A stretch of 6,123 bases of DNA from PHAA01 sp034678805 (GTDB lineage Bacteria > Bacillota > Syntrophomonadia > Syntrophomonadales > Syntrophomonadaceae), in assembly GCA_034678805.1 (NCBI GenBank), contig JAXDBN010000086.1:1-6123 (forward strand). Reading direction: 5' to 3'. Position numbers and translations under genes: made by a program. Every line of letters starts with the position of its first letter. The first letter of the stretch is position 1. The notes beneath the pieces are model-generated. The model searched no databases. It was not told where the DNA came from and worked only from the letters and a program-made list of their open reading frames with translations. This document shows, piece by piece, positions 1 to 6,123 of the stretch.

Positions 1-639
1 GTTAAATCCGAATGGCCGATATGGTTATTAATGGCGGGCCTGCTGGTAACGGCGGTGCTGGCTTATCCTCATCTGCCCGACCGGGTTCCCAGTCATTGGA
101 ATCTGCAAGGGGAGATAGACGATTACCAGGGACGCGGTTTTGGGGCATTTTTTGCTCCCTTGATGGCGGTGGGTCTTTACCTGATGATGCTATTCATGCC
201 TCTTATCGACCCAAAAAGGGAGAACTACCTTCGCTTCAAAGGGGCTTATACTTTCCTGCGCTGGGGACTGGTATTATTCATGGCGGTTTTATATGGGGTG
301 ACGCTTATGACCGCGTTCGGATACCCGGTTGATGTAAGCCTGATAATAAAAGCCATGGTATCTTGTTTATTCATCGTAATCGGCAATTTTATGGGGCAGT
401 TCCGCCATAATTATTTTGTCGGTATTAAGACCCCCTGGACCCTGGCTAATGAAGAGGTTTGGCAGCGGACCCACCGCATGGGCGGCAAACTCTGGGTTAT
501 ATGCGGCCTGATATGCCTGGTTATGGCCCCATTTGACACTAGCTGGTCGGCCGCTGTATTTTTCGGTGCCATAATGGTTATGACTGTAGTTCCCATTGTT
601 TATTCTTACCTGGTATTCGCCCGGTTGAGATCCAATTAA
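1..639 (+). CDS. SdpI/DUF1648 family integral membrane protein, 5'-truncated by the window edge
   Basis: The reading frame is open from base 1 to a TAA at 637-639 and gives 212 residues. The first in-frame ATG (base 31) falls inside the first membrane helix and base 1 is not a start codon, so the true start is probably just outside the window. The N-terminal part has the DUF1648 signature: a hydrophobic helix (about residues 6-22) followed by LPDRVPSHWNLQGEIDDY. Further hydrophobic segments lie near 47-67, 87-105, 114-130, 162-177 and 183-205. The SdpI domain motif GNFMGQFRHNYFVGIKTPWT (129-148) and VWQRTHRMGGKLW (153-165) are clear. The family is named for Bacillus SdpI, which gives immunity to the SdpC killing peptide and acts in signalling. 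Many homologues, probably including this one, have no linked toxin and no known role. No sdpC-like or ArsR-type sdpR gene is visible here. The family call is secure; the immunity role is inference. Confidence 0.9.
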   Translation, partial: VKSEWPIWLLMAGLLVTAVLAYPHLPDRVPSHWNLQGEIDDYQGRGFGAFFAPLMAVGLYLMMLFMPLIDPKRENYLRFKGAYTFLRWGLVLFMAVLYGVTLMTAFGYPVDVSLIIKAMVSCLFIVIGNFMGQFRHNYFVGIKTPWTLANEEVWQRTHRMGGKLWVICGLICLVMAPFDTSWSAAVFFGAIMVMTVVPIVYSYLVFARLRSN

Positions 640-657
640 GCGGTAGATCATAACAAT

Positions 658-703
658 AGGGGAAAGCTTCGCCGGTAGTAGTTACCGCATGAAACTTTCC
701 CCT
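658..703. terminator. Stem-loop between convergent genes, probable bidirectional terminator
   Basis: The arms 658-670 and 691-703 pair over 13 positions with one mismatch; the outer nine pairs are AGGGGAAAG with CTTTCCCCT. A second short stem, CGGTA (673-677) with TACCG (683-687), sits inside. The structure lies between the stop of the + strand SdpI-family gene (639) and the stop of the - strand tlp gene (725). On the - strand the stem is followed by a modestly T-rich ATTGTTATGAT. On the + strand no good T run follows. It therefore suits termination of tlp better than of the SdpI gene. Confidence 0.6.
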
Positions 704-724
704 CTGTGCTTTCGAGAGCTTAGA

Positions 725-949
725 TTACTTGCGTTTTTTCCTATCATGGGCTTCGTCCTGGATTTCATGCCGCATGGCATCCAGGGCATCATTTCTGCGT
801 TCGTTTTTGGCTTTAAGATCCTTCTTCTTCTTTTTGTCGGGGGTGGCAGCAATGACTTCTTCAGCGGCCTCAATGTTGCGCAGGGTATGATCAATATTGT
901 TTTGTATGCGTTCTACGTTATCGCTGCGGTCATCGGGATTATGTTTCAT
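725..949 (-). CDS. tlp: Small acid-soluble spore protein Tlp
   Basis: This 74-residue protein is highly charged and begins MKHNPDDRSDNVERIQ. The block NPDDRSDNVE near the N-terminus, KNERRNDALDAMR (about 48-60) and EIQDEAHDR (about 62-70) are the conserved blocks of the Tlp family known from Bacillus and Clostridium. A lysine run (KKKKK, about 39-43) and a basic C-terminus (KKRK) are visible. There is no signal peptide or membrane segment, and a helical, coiled-coil-prone structure is likely. Tlp is a minor spore-core protein made in the forespore; despite its name (thioredoxin-like protein) it has no CxxC motif. The ATG at 949 has a good ribosome binding site, AAAGGAG (958-964), eight bases upstream. 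It lies 62 bases downstream of dnaE2 on the same strand with no terminator visible between. A forespore promoter would be expected but none was convincing. The length matches the family. Confidence 0.93.
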   Translation of the reverse strand: MKHNPDDRSDNVERIQNNIDHTLRNIEAAEEVIAATPDKKKKKDLKAKNERRNDALDAMRHEIQDEAHDRKKRK

Positions 950-1011
950 AACTGACTCTCCTTTAATCGTTAGTAACTAATTTATGAATATTGTTTGAAA
1001 TAGACTAAATT

Positions 1012-4000
1012 TTATTCATTTGACAAGGAGGCTGATTCCGGATTGATAGCTAAAGGGCAGGGGAGAACCTGCTGTACGATCAGGCTTACTCCCTCACCAC
1101 GCCGGTGTATCTTGCCGTGAGCCAATAAAGGACCGTTTTGGGGACCGAAAATATAGCTCCCACATTGCATGTACACGTCTTCAAACATAGTTGCATCAAT
1201 AATGCCATACTCATCTTCCAGGGAAAAGAAAACTGTGATCCGGCCGCTGCGGGTAGGCGGGCGGTGGGGATGCAGCAGTAAACCGGCGGCCCAGACCAAT
1301 CGCCCCGAGTCACTATCCTGCAGGTCATGGCTGGATTTAAACCCGTTTTGCCGAAGGATCGGGCGCCAGGCAGCCATGGGATGTTCGCCAACATACAGAC
1401 CCAGCAGGCTGTACTCCCAGGAACGTTTTTCAGCCGTACTGAAATCGATTCCGGCCGGGACACCCTGTTCCTCAAAGAGCAAACCGGATCCGTTTTCCCG
1501 GGCCTGCCTTTTTTCGAGGTAATAATAAAGCTGGCTTAACACAAATCGCCGGTGGCCGCATAAGCTGTCCAGGGCCCCACAGCGAACCAGATTCTCCAGG
1601 CTATTCTGGGGAACCGCAGTACGAACCACGAAGTCCAGAGGGGAGGTATAGCTGGCCTGTTCCCGTGCAGCTATGATAGAACCCAAACTGGCAGCACTCA
1701 ATCCTTTTATTTGTTTGAGCCCCACCCGAATAGCCCCCATTTCAACCGTGAAATCTATCCCGCTCCGGGTAACATCGGGAGGAAGTATGTCTATCCTCCG
1801 GCGCCGGGCTTCGTTGCCTATTATACGCGGCGGGTAAAATCCCATCGGCTGATGGTTCAATATCGCCGTATAGTATTCAGCCGGGTAATGCCTGATTAAA
1901 TAAGCTGATTTATAACTGGTGGTGGCAAAGGCAGCCGCATGAGCTTCACAAAAACCATAACTGGCATAACCCAGCATGCATTGAAAAATTTCCTCTGCCA
2001 GGGATGTTTCAATCCCGCGGTTCACCGAACGCTCGACAAACTTATGGCCCAGTTCCTCCATCATCTTGTGGGAACGGGAATGTGTCATAACCCGGCGTAG
2101 CTGATCAGCCTCCGCGGGGGTAAATCCAGCTATAGCCTGGCCGATTTCGATGACCTGTTCCTGGAACAACACCACCCCATAAGTCTTCTTTAAGATGGGT
2201 TCCAGCCAGGGGTGCAGGTAACTGACCTCTTCCTTGCCCAAGCGCCGGTCCACATAGGGGTCAACCATATTACCTTTAATGGGACCGGGCCTGATTAAAG
2301 CCATGCTGGCTACCACATCCTCGAATTCAGATGCCTGGAAACGGGTTTGCAGGGCGCGCTGGGCTGGACTCTCCAGTTGAAATACGCCGATAGTTTCGCC
2401 CCGGTTAATCATGGCAAAGGTCTCCCGGTCATCCAGGGGTATCGCTTCATAATCCAGGTCCTGGTCCGATTGCCGGATCTGGGCGGTGGCATCCTGGATT
2501 ACGGAAAGGGTGCGCAGGGAAAGCAAGTCCAGTTTAACCAAACCCAATCCCTCGATATCATCTTTATCAAACTGGCTGATGACCGGACCCAATCCTGATT
2601 CTTGCAGGGGCGTAAGGCTGGTTATAGGAATGTCGCTGATCACCAAACCACCCAAGTGCATGCCCAGGAAACGCGGAAATCCGGCCAGCCGGTCACAGCA
2701 ATCCAAAAGTAATTCAAAACGGGGTTCATGCAGAGGGCTGTCCTTAAGCTCCGGTAGTTTATGCAAAAGGCTGCGGATCTGGTCAGCCCGAGCATAAAAA
2801 GGCATCCGCTTACATAGAGGATCCAGTTCCGGCTCCGGAAACGCAAGCGCTTTACCCAGTTCGCGCAGGGCAGAACGAGCCCGAAAGGTGTTGTAGGTAG
2901 CCACCCGGGCCACATATTCGGACCCATATTTCTTATAGACATAATCGATTACTTTGTCCCGGTAACGGGACTCGAAATCTATATCAATATCGGGCATCCC
3001 TACCCGCTCCGGGTTCATGAAACGCTCGAACAGCAGCCCCCGCTGCAGGGAATCCACCGCGGTGATCCCCAGGCAATAAGCGGCCAGGGAGTCGGCCGCC
3101 GAACCTCGTCCGGCATAACGGATACCTTCCTGGCGTGAGTAACGGGCCAGGTCCCAAACTACCAGGAAATAATCCGGGAAACCCATCTGCTCAATTATCC
3201 CTAATTCATATTCCAACCGGGCGGTTATAGCCGGGGTAATCTTTTTATAACGCTGCTGGGCCCCCTGCCAAACCAGCTGGCGTAAAACCCCGGCCGCTTC
3301 TTGCCCCGGCAAAAGAGGAAAGCGGGGGAAATGAAAAACCGGTTCGTGCAGGAAAGCCTGACAGCGTTCGGTAATCCGCAAGGTATTGGTGAGAGCCTGC
3401 GGGCAGCCGGCAAAAAGCTCCTCCATCTGCGCAGCGCTTTTGAGATAGTTCTCGCCATTCAGGGGACGGCCCGGATCGATGTCACTGACCGTTATCAGCT
3501 TTCTTGCACAGCACAGGACATCATGCAGAAAAAAATCCTCATGACCGGTATAATGCACATTGTTGCTGGCCACCACTTCCAAATCCAGCTGGCGCGCCAG
3601 TTCCAGCAATCGCTGGTTTAAATAGTTATCACCGGGCAGGAGCAGGTTTTGTAATTCAATATAAAAATTTTTGCCGCCAAACAATGATTTATAATATTGC
3701 GCTTGCTGCCAAGCCCGCTGATAGTCACCCCGCAGGATAGAGCAGGGGATAGAACCCTGCCGGCAGCCGGACAGTACTATAACCTCCTGCAGTTCTTCCA
3801 AATCCGATCCATTAACGGCAGCCTGGCCGCGGGGGTTATTCAGGTGAGAACGCGTGACCAATTGGCATAAAGAAGCATAGCCGCGGTTGTTTTCGGATAG
3901 CAGGGTAAGATGGCTGTTATCGGCCAGTTTTATCTCCACCCCTTGGATAGCTTTTATCCCATATTTAATTGCCGCCTGGGCGAATTGCACCGCCGCGGAA

Positions 4001-4131
4001 AGGTTGTTGTGATCAGTTACGGCCAGGGCCGGCATATCTAGTTCAGCTGCCCGCTGGACCAGTTCTTCCACCGGGCTGGCGCCGTCCAGAAATGAAAAGG
4101 GGGTGTGGCAATGGAGGTGAACAAATTTCAT
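1012..4131 (-). CDS. dnaE2: DnaE2/ImuC-type error-prone DNA polymerase III alpha subunit
   Basis: This 1039-residue C-family DNA polymerase probably copies past damaged bases during the SOS response. It begins with a PHP domain (HLHCH at 5-9, FLDGA 14-18, TDH 39-41, GVE 64-66). The polymerase core follows: GRGSAADS 341-348, PDIDIDF 380-386 with catalytic D381 and D383, and the third aspartate D535 in VKLDLLSLR. Then come IRPGPI (613-618), YGFCEAHAAAFA (725-736), QPMGFYPPRI (761-770) and an OB-fold domain (about 944-1025). The total length, the MGFYxP block and the lack of a long tau-binding C-terminus match the DnaE2 branch better than replicative DnaE. One PHP metal ligand appears changed (SNNVH, N191, where TNDVH is usual). 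ATG 4131 is chosen because AGGTG (4138-4142), overlapping the stop of the preceding gene, is six bases upstream. A GTG at 4140 is also in frame but has no ribosome site. It is last in the imuB operon. The polymerase call is certain; the DnaE2 subclass is strong but was not tested by phylogeny. Confidence 0.93.
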   Translation of the reverse strand: MKFVHLHCHTPFSFLDGASPVEELVQRAAELDMPALAVTDHNNLSAAVQFAQAAIKYGIKAIQGVEIKLADNSHLTLLSENNRGYASLCQLVTRSHLNNPRGQAAVNGSDLEELQEVIVLSGCRQGSIPCSILRGDYQRAWQQAQYYKSLFGGKNFYIELQNLLLPGDNYLNQRLLELARQLDLEVVASNNVHYTGHEDFFLHDVLCCARKLITVSDIDPGRPLNGENYLKSAAQMEELFAGCPQALTNTLRITERCQAFLHEPVFHFPRFPLLPGQEAAGVLRQLVWQGAQQRYKKITPAITARLEYELGIIEQMGFPDYFLVVWDLARYSRQEGIRYAGRGSAADSLAAYCLGITAVDSLQRGLLFERFMNPERVGMPDIDIDFESRYRDKVIDYVYKKYGSEYVARVATYNTFRARSALRELGKALAFPEPELDPLCKRMPFYARADQIRSLLHKLPELKDSPLHEPRFELLLDCCDRLAGFPRFLGMHLGGLVISDIPITSLTPLQESGLGPVISQFDKDDIEGLGLVKLDLLSLRTLSVIQDATAQIRQSDQDLDYEAIPLDDRETFAMINRGETIGVFQLESPAQRALQTRFQASEFEDVVASMALIRPGPIKGNMVDPYVDRRLGKEEVSYLHPWLEPILKKTYGVVLFQEQVIEIGQAIAGFTPAEADQLRRVMTHSRSHKMMEELGHKFVERSVNRGIETSLAEEIFQCMLGYASYGFCEAHAAAFATTSYKSAYLIRHYPAEYYTAILNHQPMGFYPPRIIGNEARRRRIDILPPDVTRSGIDFTVEMGAIRVGLKQIKGLSAASLGSIIAAREQASYTSPLDFVVRTAVPQNSLENLVRCGALDSLCGHRRFVLSQLYYYLEKRQARENGSGLLFEEQGVPAGIDFSTAEKRSWEYSLLGLYVGEHPMAAWRPILRQNGFKSSHDLQDSDSGRLVWAAGLLLHPHRPPTRSGRITVFFSLEDEYGIIDATMFEDVYMQCGSYIFGPQNGPLLAHGKIHRRGEGVSLIVQQVLPCPLAINPESASLSNE

Positions 4132-4140
4132 AATCAACAC

Positions 4141-4383
4141 CTAATCATAGGTTTTATATAGAAACCACTCTTGTTGGGCCAGGTCGTAAAAAATCTCCCG
4201 TACACTCCGGTCCTCTAAAATCAGGCGATGAAAATATTTCTCACTTTCCCCGGCCCACCAGCAGCCGGTATCATGCCAATATTCCAACCGGGCAACTACC
4301 TGCAGAGACCGTTCCCGGTAATAAACTGCCAGGGGAAGATGATTATCATCACATTGCACCTGCAAGGGGAGATAATCTTTCAT
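4141..4383 (-). CDS. DUF6504 family small protein within the mutasome operon
   Basis: This is an 80-residue soluble protein with no signal peptide or membrane segment. It matches the pattern I know for DUF6504: a short strand-rich domain with a basic YYRERSLQVVARLEYW stretch (about 21-36), a TGCWWAGESEKYFHRL block (about 39-54) and the C-terminal EWFLYKTYD. The family has no established biochemical function. Its members often lie beside or are fused near ImuB-like and DnaE-type polymerases, mainly in actinobacteria, which suggests a structural or regulatory part in the mutasome. The ATG at 4383 is four bases after the stop of the ImuB-like gene, with GGGAG in that gene's last codons as ribosome site. 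Its own TAG stop overlaps the ribosome site of dnaE2. All three genes should therefore be translationally coupled and made in similar amounts. The family assignment rests on recalled motif spacing and carries moderate confidence. Confidence 0.75.
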   Translation of the reverse strand: MKDYLPLQVQCDDNHLPLAVYYRERSLQVVARLEYWHDTGCWWAGESEKYFHRLILEDRSVREIFYDLAQQEWFLYKTYD

Positions 4384-4387
4384 GGCC

Positions 4388-5437
4388 TTAGCTCCCGGGG
4401 GAGAAACGCCAGGGATCCCAAAACAACAGGACCTGCTCCCGGCGGTCGACGTCCAAGCCCAAACCCAGGCGACCCGGGAAACGCTGCAGGAGTTGTTCCA
4501 TGCTGGCGGCCCGTTTTCTTTCCCGGGCTTCCTGCTGGTAAGTATAACGAAGGGTGAAGAGATCCTGGGCCCTCATCTCCAACGGTTTTAAACCGCTCAG
4601 AAATATTCTCAATCCCTCAGCTGGCTTATCAAAGCTGTCCGGCAGTAAGCCCTCCAGGATTATCGAAAGCCGGGAGTAATCATAACAGGCAGAGGATAGC
4701 TGCCGTTCCTTGAAGATAGTCTGCCCCCCGCTCAAGTCCAGCTGCAGTTCCACCCGGTGACAACTCACCCGGCGCTGTTCCAAAAGGCTGCTGAGTTCAC
4801 GCGCGCCATCCCGGATGAATATAGACAGCTGTTTATAGTCCTGACCGCCTTCCTCCCAGGCCAGAGCATAGCCCAGCCGTTCCGGGGGATATAAACCCCG
4901 CACCGGGGTATAGTCACATCCCTGAATATTTTGCCAGAGGTGGGAAACGTCTCTTTTTAAAAGCTGTTTGAGGCGATAGGGACCCAGGATAACCAGGTCT
5001 CCCACATATGCATAGCCCAGCCGGTTCAAGAGCCGGCATTCACGTGCAGATAAGGGAGAAAATTCGGGCAGCGGCAGGGTGTTGATAAAAGCAGATTCCT
5101 GTCCGGGAATAACCTGGACGATAGCAATGTTGTTGCGGTTAAACCAACGGCAGGTGGAGCGGGCCGGGGCGGTAAAAGTATAGCGGTTAACCGCCAGCCG
5201 GGCCAGCAGGGGAGAAGCAGCCAGGCCAATAGCTGCCTGCTCTTTAATCAGACCAGCCAAGGCAGCCGTAAGTCCATCCAGAATATCGCTGATCCGCTTA
5301 AAGGAACTCAAATCCAGGAACAGCTCCCGGTTGCCCACCGGCTCCAGCAGGGAAGTATGCTGGCTGCAGGCTTGCAGGAGCTGATCATCGAAAGATTCCG
5401 CAGCTAGAGAAATATAGACTATTTTACGCATCAGCAT
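4388..5437 (-). CDS. imuB: ImuB-like, catalytically inactive Y-family DNA polymerase relative
   Basis: This 349-residue protein resembles the Y-family (DinB/UmuC) fold. It starts MLMRKIVYISLAAESF, where active enzymes have MRKIIHVDMDCFF, so the first metal-binding Asp is Ser10. The second motif, usually SIDEAFLDL, reads GNRELFLDL (35-43), so Asp is Arg37 while Glu38 remains. The palm remnant GLAASPLLARLA (71-82) follows. Next is a helix-hairpin-helix thumb (RLLNRLGYAYVGDLVILG, 135-152), then a little-finger region (about 185-298) and a tail ending LLFWDPWR (337-344). The two motifs are only 28 residues apart (96 in E. coli DinB), so the fingers and part of the palm seem absent. RAQDLF (289-294) sits where Y-family proteins carry a beta-clamp motif (QLxLF) but is degenerate. 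The frame runs up to 5545, across the promoter. ATG 5437 is preferred because AAGGA lies six bases upstream; ATG 5431 is the alternative. It probably bridges DnaE2 to other repair factors rather than polymerising. Confidence 0.85.
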   Translation of the reverse strand: MLMRKIVYISLAAESFDDQLLQACSQHTSLLEPVGNRELFLDLSSFKRISDILDGLTAALAGLIKEQAAIGLAASPLLARLAVNRYTFTAPARSTCRWFNRNNIAIVQVIPGQESAFINTLPLPEFSPLSARECRLLNRLGYAYVGDLVILGPYRLKQLLKRDVSHLWQNIQGCDYTPVRGLYPPERLGYALAWEEGGQDYKQLSIFIRDGARELSSLLEQRRVSCHRVELQLDLSGGQTIFKERQLSSACYDYSRLSIILEGLLPDSFDKPAEGLRIFLSGLKPLEMRAQDLFTLRYTYQQEARERKRAASMEQLLQRFPGRLGLGLDVDRREQVLLFWDPWRFSPGS

Positions 5438-5462
5438 CACCCATCCTTGATTGTATCCATAT

Positions 5463-5490
5463 ACTATAACAGAACATGTGTTCTTGTCAA
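5463..5490 (-). promoter_or_regulatory. Sigma-A type promoter of the imuB-DUF6504-dnaE2 operon
   Basis: On the - strand a perfect -35 TTGACA (5485-5490) is followed after 16 bases by a -10 TATAGT (5463-5468, five of six consensus bases). Transcription would begin near 5456, giving a leader of about 20 bases that contains the AAGGA ribosome site. It lies in the 76-base gap between the SRAP gene and the ImuB-like gene. No terminator is visible in that gap, so some transcription could also run through from the SRAP gene. Confidence 0.8.
5471..5484. promoter_or_regulatory. LexA (DinR) SOS operator
   Basis: The sequence AGAACATGTGTTCT (AGAACACATGTTCT on the - strand) has the GAAC-N4-GTTC core of the Bacillus-type SOS box, CGAACRNRYGTTYG. 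Every position of that consensus is matched except the outermost base on each side. It fills almost the entire spacer between the -35 and -10 elements, so bound LexA would exclude RNA polymerase. This predicts repression of the mutasome operon until DNA damage activates RecA. No second copy of the GAAC-N4-GTTC core was found by eye. Confidence 0.88.
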
Positions 5491-5513
5491 GAATGGTGCG
5501 CCGGCAATTATTG

Positions 5514-6123
5514 TTAGAGGGGTTGGATAATTTCGGGGCGGTCATTGCCGGGGCGGTTCACCAGGGTAGATATTTCGTAAGCCTCCAGCTGGGTTTCGGC
5601 TGCCAGGGGCGGTCCACCCAGCAGCCACGCAGATTCCTGTGCCCGGGGCAATATAAAGGGCATGCGGTCGTGAATCGGCATCATGGACGGGGTAGCATCG
5701 GTAGTTAAAATTGTGTAAGAATAAAGGACTCCTCCCTCCGGGTCAGTCCATTCATCCCAAAGACCGGCAAATGCAAACACCTGGTGATCGGCAGGACGGA
5801 TATAAAAAGGCTGTTTCCCGCCGGGGCGCTGCTGCCACTCAAAATATCCGCTCGCCGGCACCAGGCAACGGCGATGGCGATAGCTGTGTCTGAAAGCAGG
5901 TTTATCAGCTGCCGTCTCCACGCGGGCATTGATCAGTCTATTGCCAATGCTTTTGTCTTTGGCCCAGAAGGGCACCAGTCCCCAGCGCATCAAGCACAAT
6001 TCCCTTTTGCCCTCCGGCGCCGCCACCACCGGCATAACCTGGGTGGGCGCCACATTGTAACGGGCTTTAAATACCGGTTCCACTTTAGGGCAGCCAAAGC
6101 GTTCGGCCAGTTCATCCATTTCC
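5514..6123 (-). CDS. SRAP domain protein (YedK/HMCES-like abasic-site sensor), 5' end cut by the window edge
   Basis: The frame runs from the right edge to TAA at 5514-5516. The first in-frame ATG (6117-6119) opens MDELAERFG, which in this family comes about ten residues after the MCGR start. The catalytic Cys2 is therefore expected some 30 bases outside the window. The rest of the SRAP fold is complete: RYNVAPTQ (20-27, counted from that ATG), MRWGLVPFWAKD (44-55), LINARVET with Asn64, RCLVPASGYFEW with Glu94, and MPIHDRMPFIL with His150. These correspond to Asn75, Glu105 and His160 of E. coli YedK and keep nearly the same spacing. The family forms a thiazolidine DNA-protein crosslink through Cys2 at abasic sites in single-stranded DNA, shielding them from breakage. 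It is on the same strand as, and just upstream of, the SOS mutasome operon, which fits known genomic links between SRAP and SOS genes. Whether it has its own SOS box cannot be seen. Confidence 0.92.
   Translation of the reverse strand, partial: EMDELAERFGCPKVEPVFKARYNVAPTQVMPVVAAPEGKRELCLMRWGLVPFWAKDKSIGNRLINARVETAADKPAFRHSYRHRRCLVPASGYFEWQQRPGGKQPFYIRPADHQVFAFAGLWDEWTDPEGGVLYSYTILTTDATPSMMPIHDRMPFILPRAQESAWLLGGPPLAAETQLEAYEISTLVNRPGNDRPEIIQPL

Noticed and set aside
12..332. A 106-codon + strand frame overlapping the SdpI-family gene.
   Set aside because: It is out of frame with the clear membrane protein and its product has no recognisable domain.
689..955. An 88-codon + strand frame with a hydrophobic product opposite tlp.
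   Set aside because: It is the reverse complement of the charged, well-conserved tlp gene, and its hydrophobicity follows from complementing lysine and glutamate codons. No convincing ribosome site precedes it.
970..980. Short inverted repeat TTAGT-A-ACTAA between dnaE2 and tlp.
   Set aside because: Five-base AT-rich arms with a one-base centre are too weak for a terminator and match no known operator.
965..1020. Possible sigma-G promoter for tlp: TGAATA (1013-1018, - strand) and CATAAAT further downstream.
   Set aside because: The two elements are about 26 bases apart instead of the usual 17-18, and no better-spaced -10 match was found in this AT-rich stretch.
1169..3740. Several + strand open frames of 60-117 codons opposite dnaE2.
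   Set aside because: They are antisense shadows of a strongly conserved polymerase gene, have low-complexity arginine/proline/serine-rich products and show no recognisable domains.
5438..5545. Extension of the ImuB-like gene to an ATG at 5545, adding 36 residues.
   Set aside because: The extension would run through the promoter, the LexA box and the end of the SRAP gene. Its residues do not resemble the Y-family N-terminus, while ATG 5437 has a ribosome site and matches the DinB start.

Overview
The window looks like chromosomal DNA from a spore-forming Firmicute, probably a clostridial-type lineage with balanced to slightly GC-rich composition. The case for a spore-former is the small acid-soluble spore protein Tlp at 725-949 and the Bacillus-type SOS box (GAAC-N4-GTTC) at 5471-5484. 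The exact genus cannot be read from the sequence.

Layout: the left end (1-639, + strand) is the 3' part of an SdpI/DUF1648 membrane protein gene. It converges on everything else, which lies on the - strand. A long stem-loop (658-703) separates the convergent units. Reading along the - strand from the right edge there is an SRAP-domain (YedK/HMCES-like) gene whose first codons are beyond the window (5514-6123), then a 76-base gap holding a strong promoter with a LexA (DinR) box in its spacer, and then a tight three-gene operon. The operon is an ImuB-like inactive Y-family polymerase relative (4388-5437), a small DUF6504 protein (4141-4383) and a DnaE2/ImuC-type DNA polymerase III alpha subunit (1012-4131). 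After a 62-base gap comes tlp (725-949). No gene-free stretch exceeds 100 bases.

How the genes fit together: the operon has the composition of an SOS-induced translesion mutasome. DnaE2 keeps all three polymerase aspartates and would be the catalyst. The ImuB-like protein has lost the Y-family catalytic residues and would be an adaptor. The DUF6504 protein is an uncharacterised third member translated between them, and no ImuA/RecA-like gene is present in the window. The SRAP protein just upstream belongs to a family that crosslinks to abasic sites in single-stranded DNA, so the region reads as a DNA-damage tolerance locus. The most unusual point is that the ImuB-like protein seems to lack the whole fingers region, not just the active-site residues. 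The DnaE2 also has one altered metal ligand (Asp to Asn) in an otherwise intact PHP domain.
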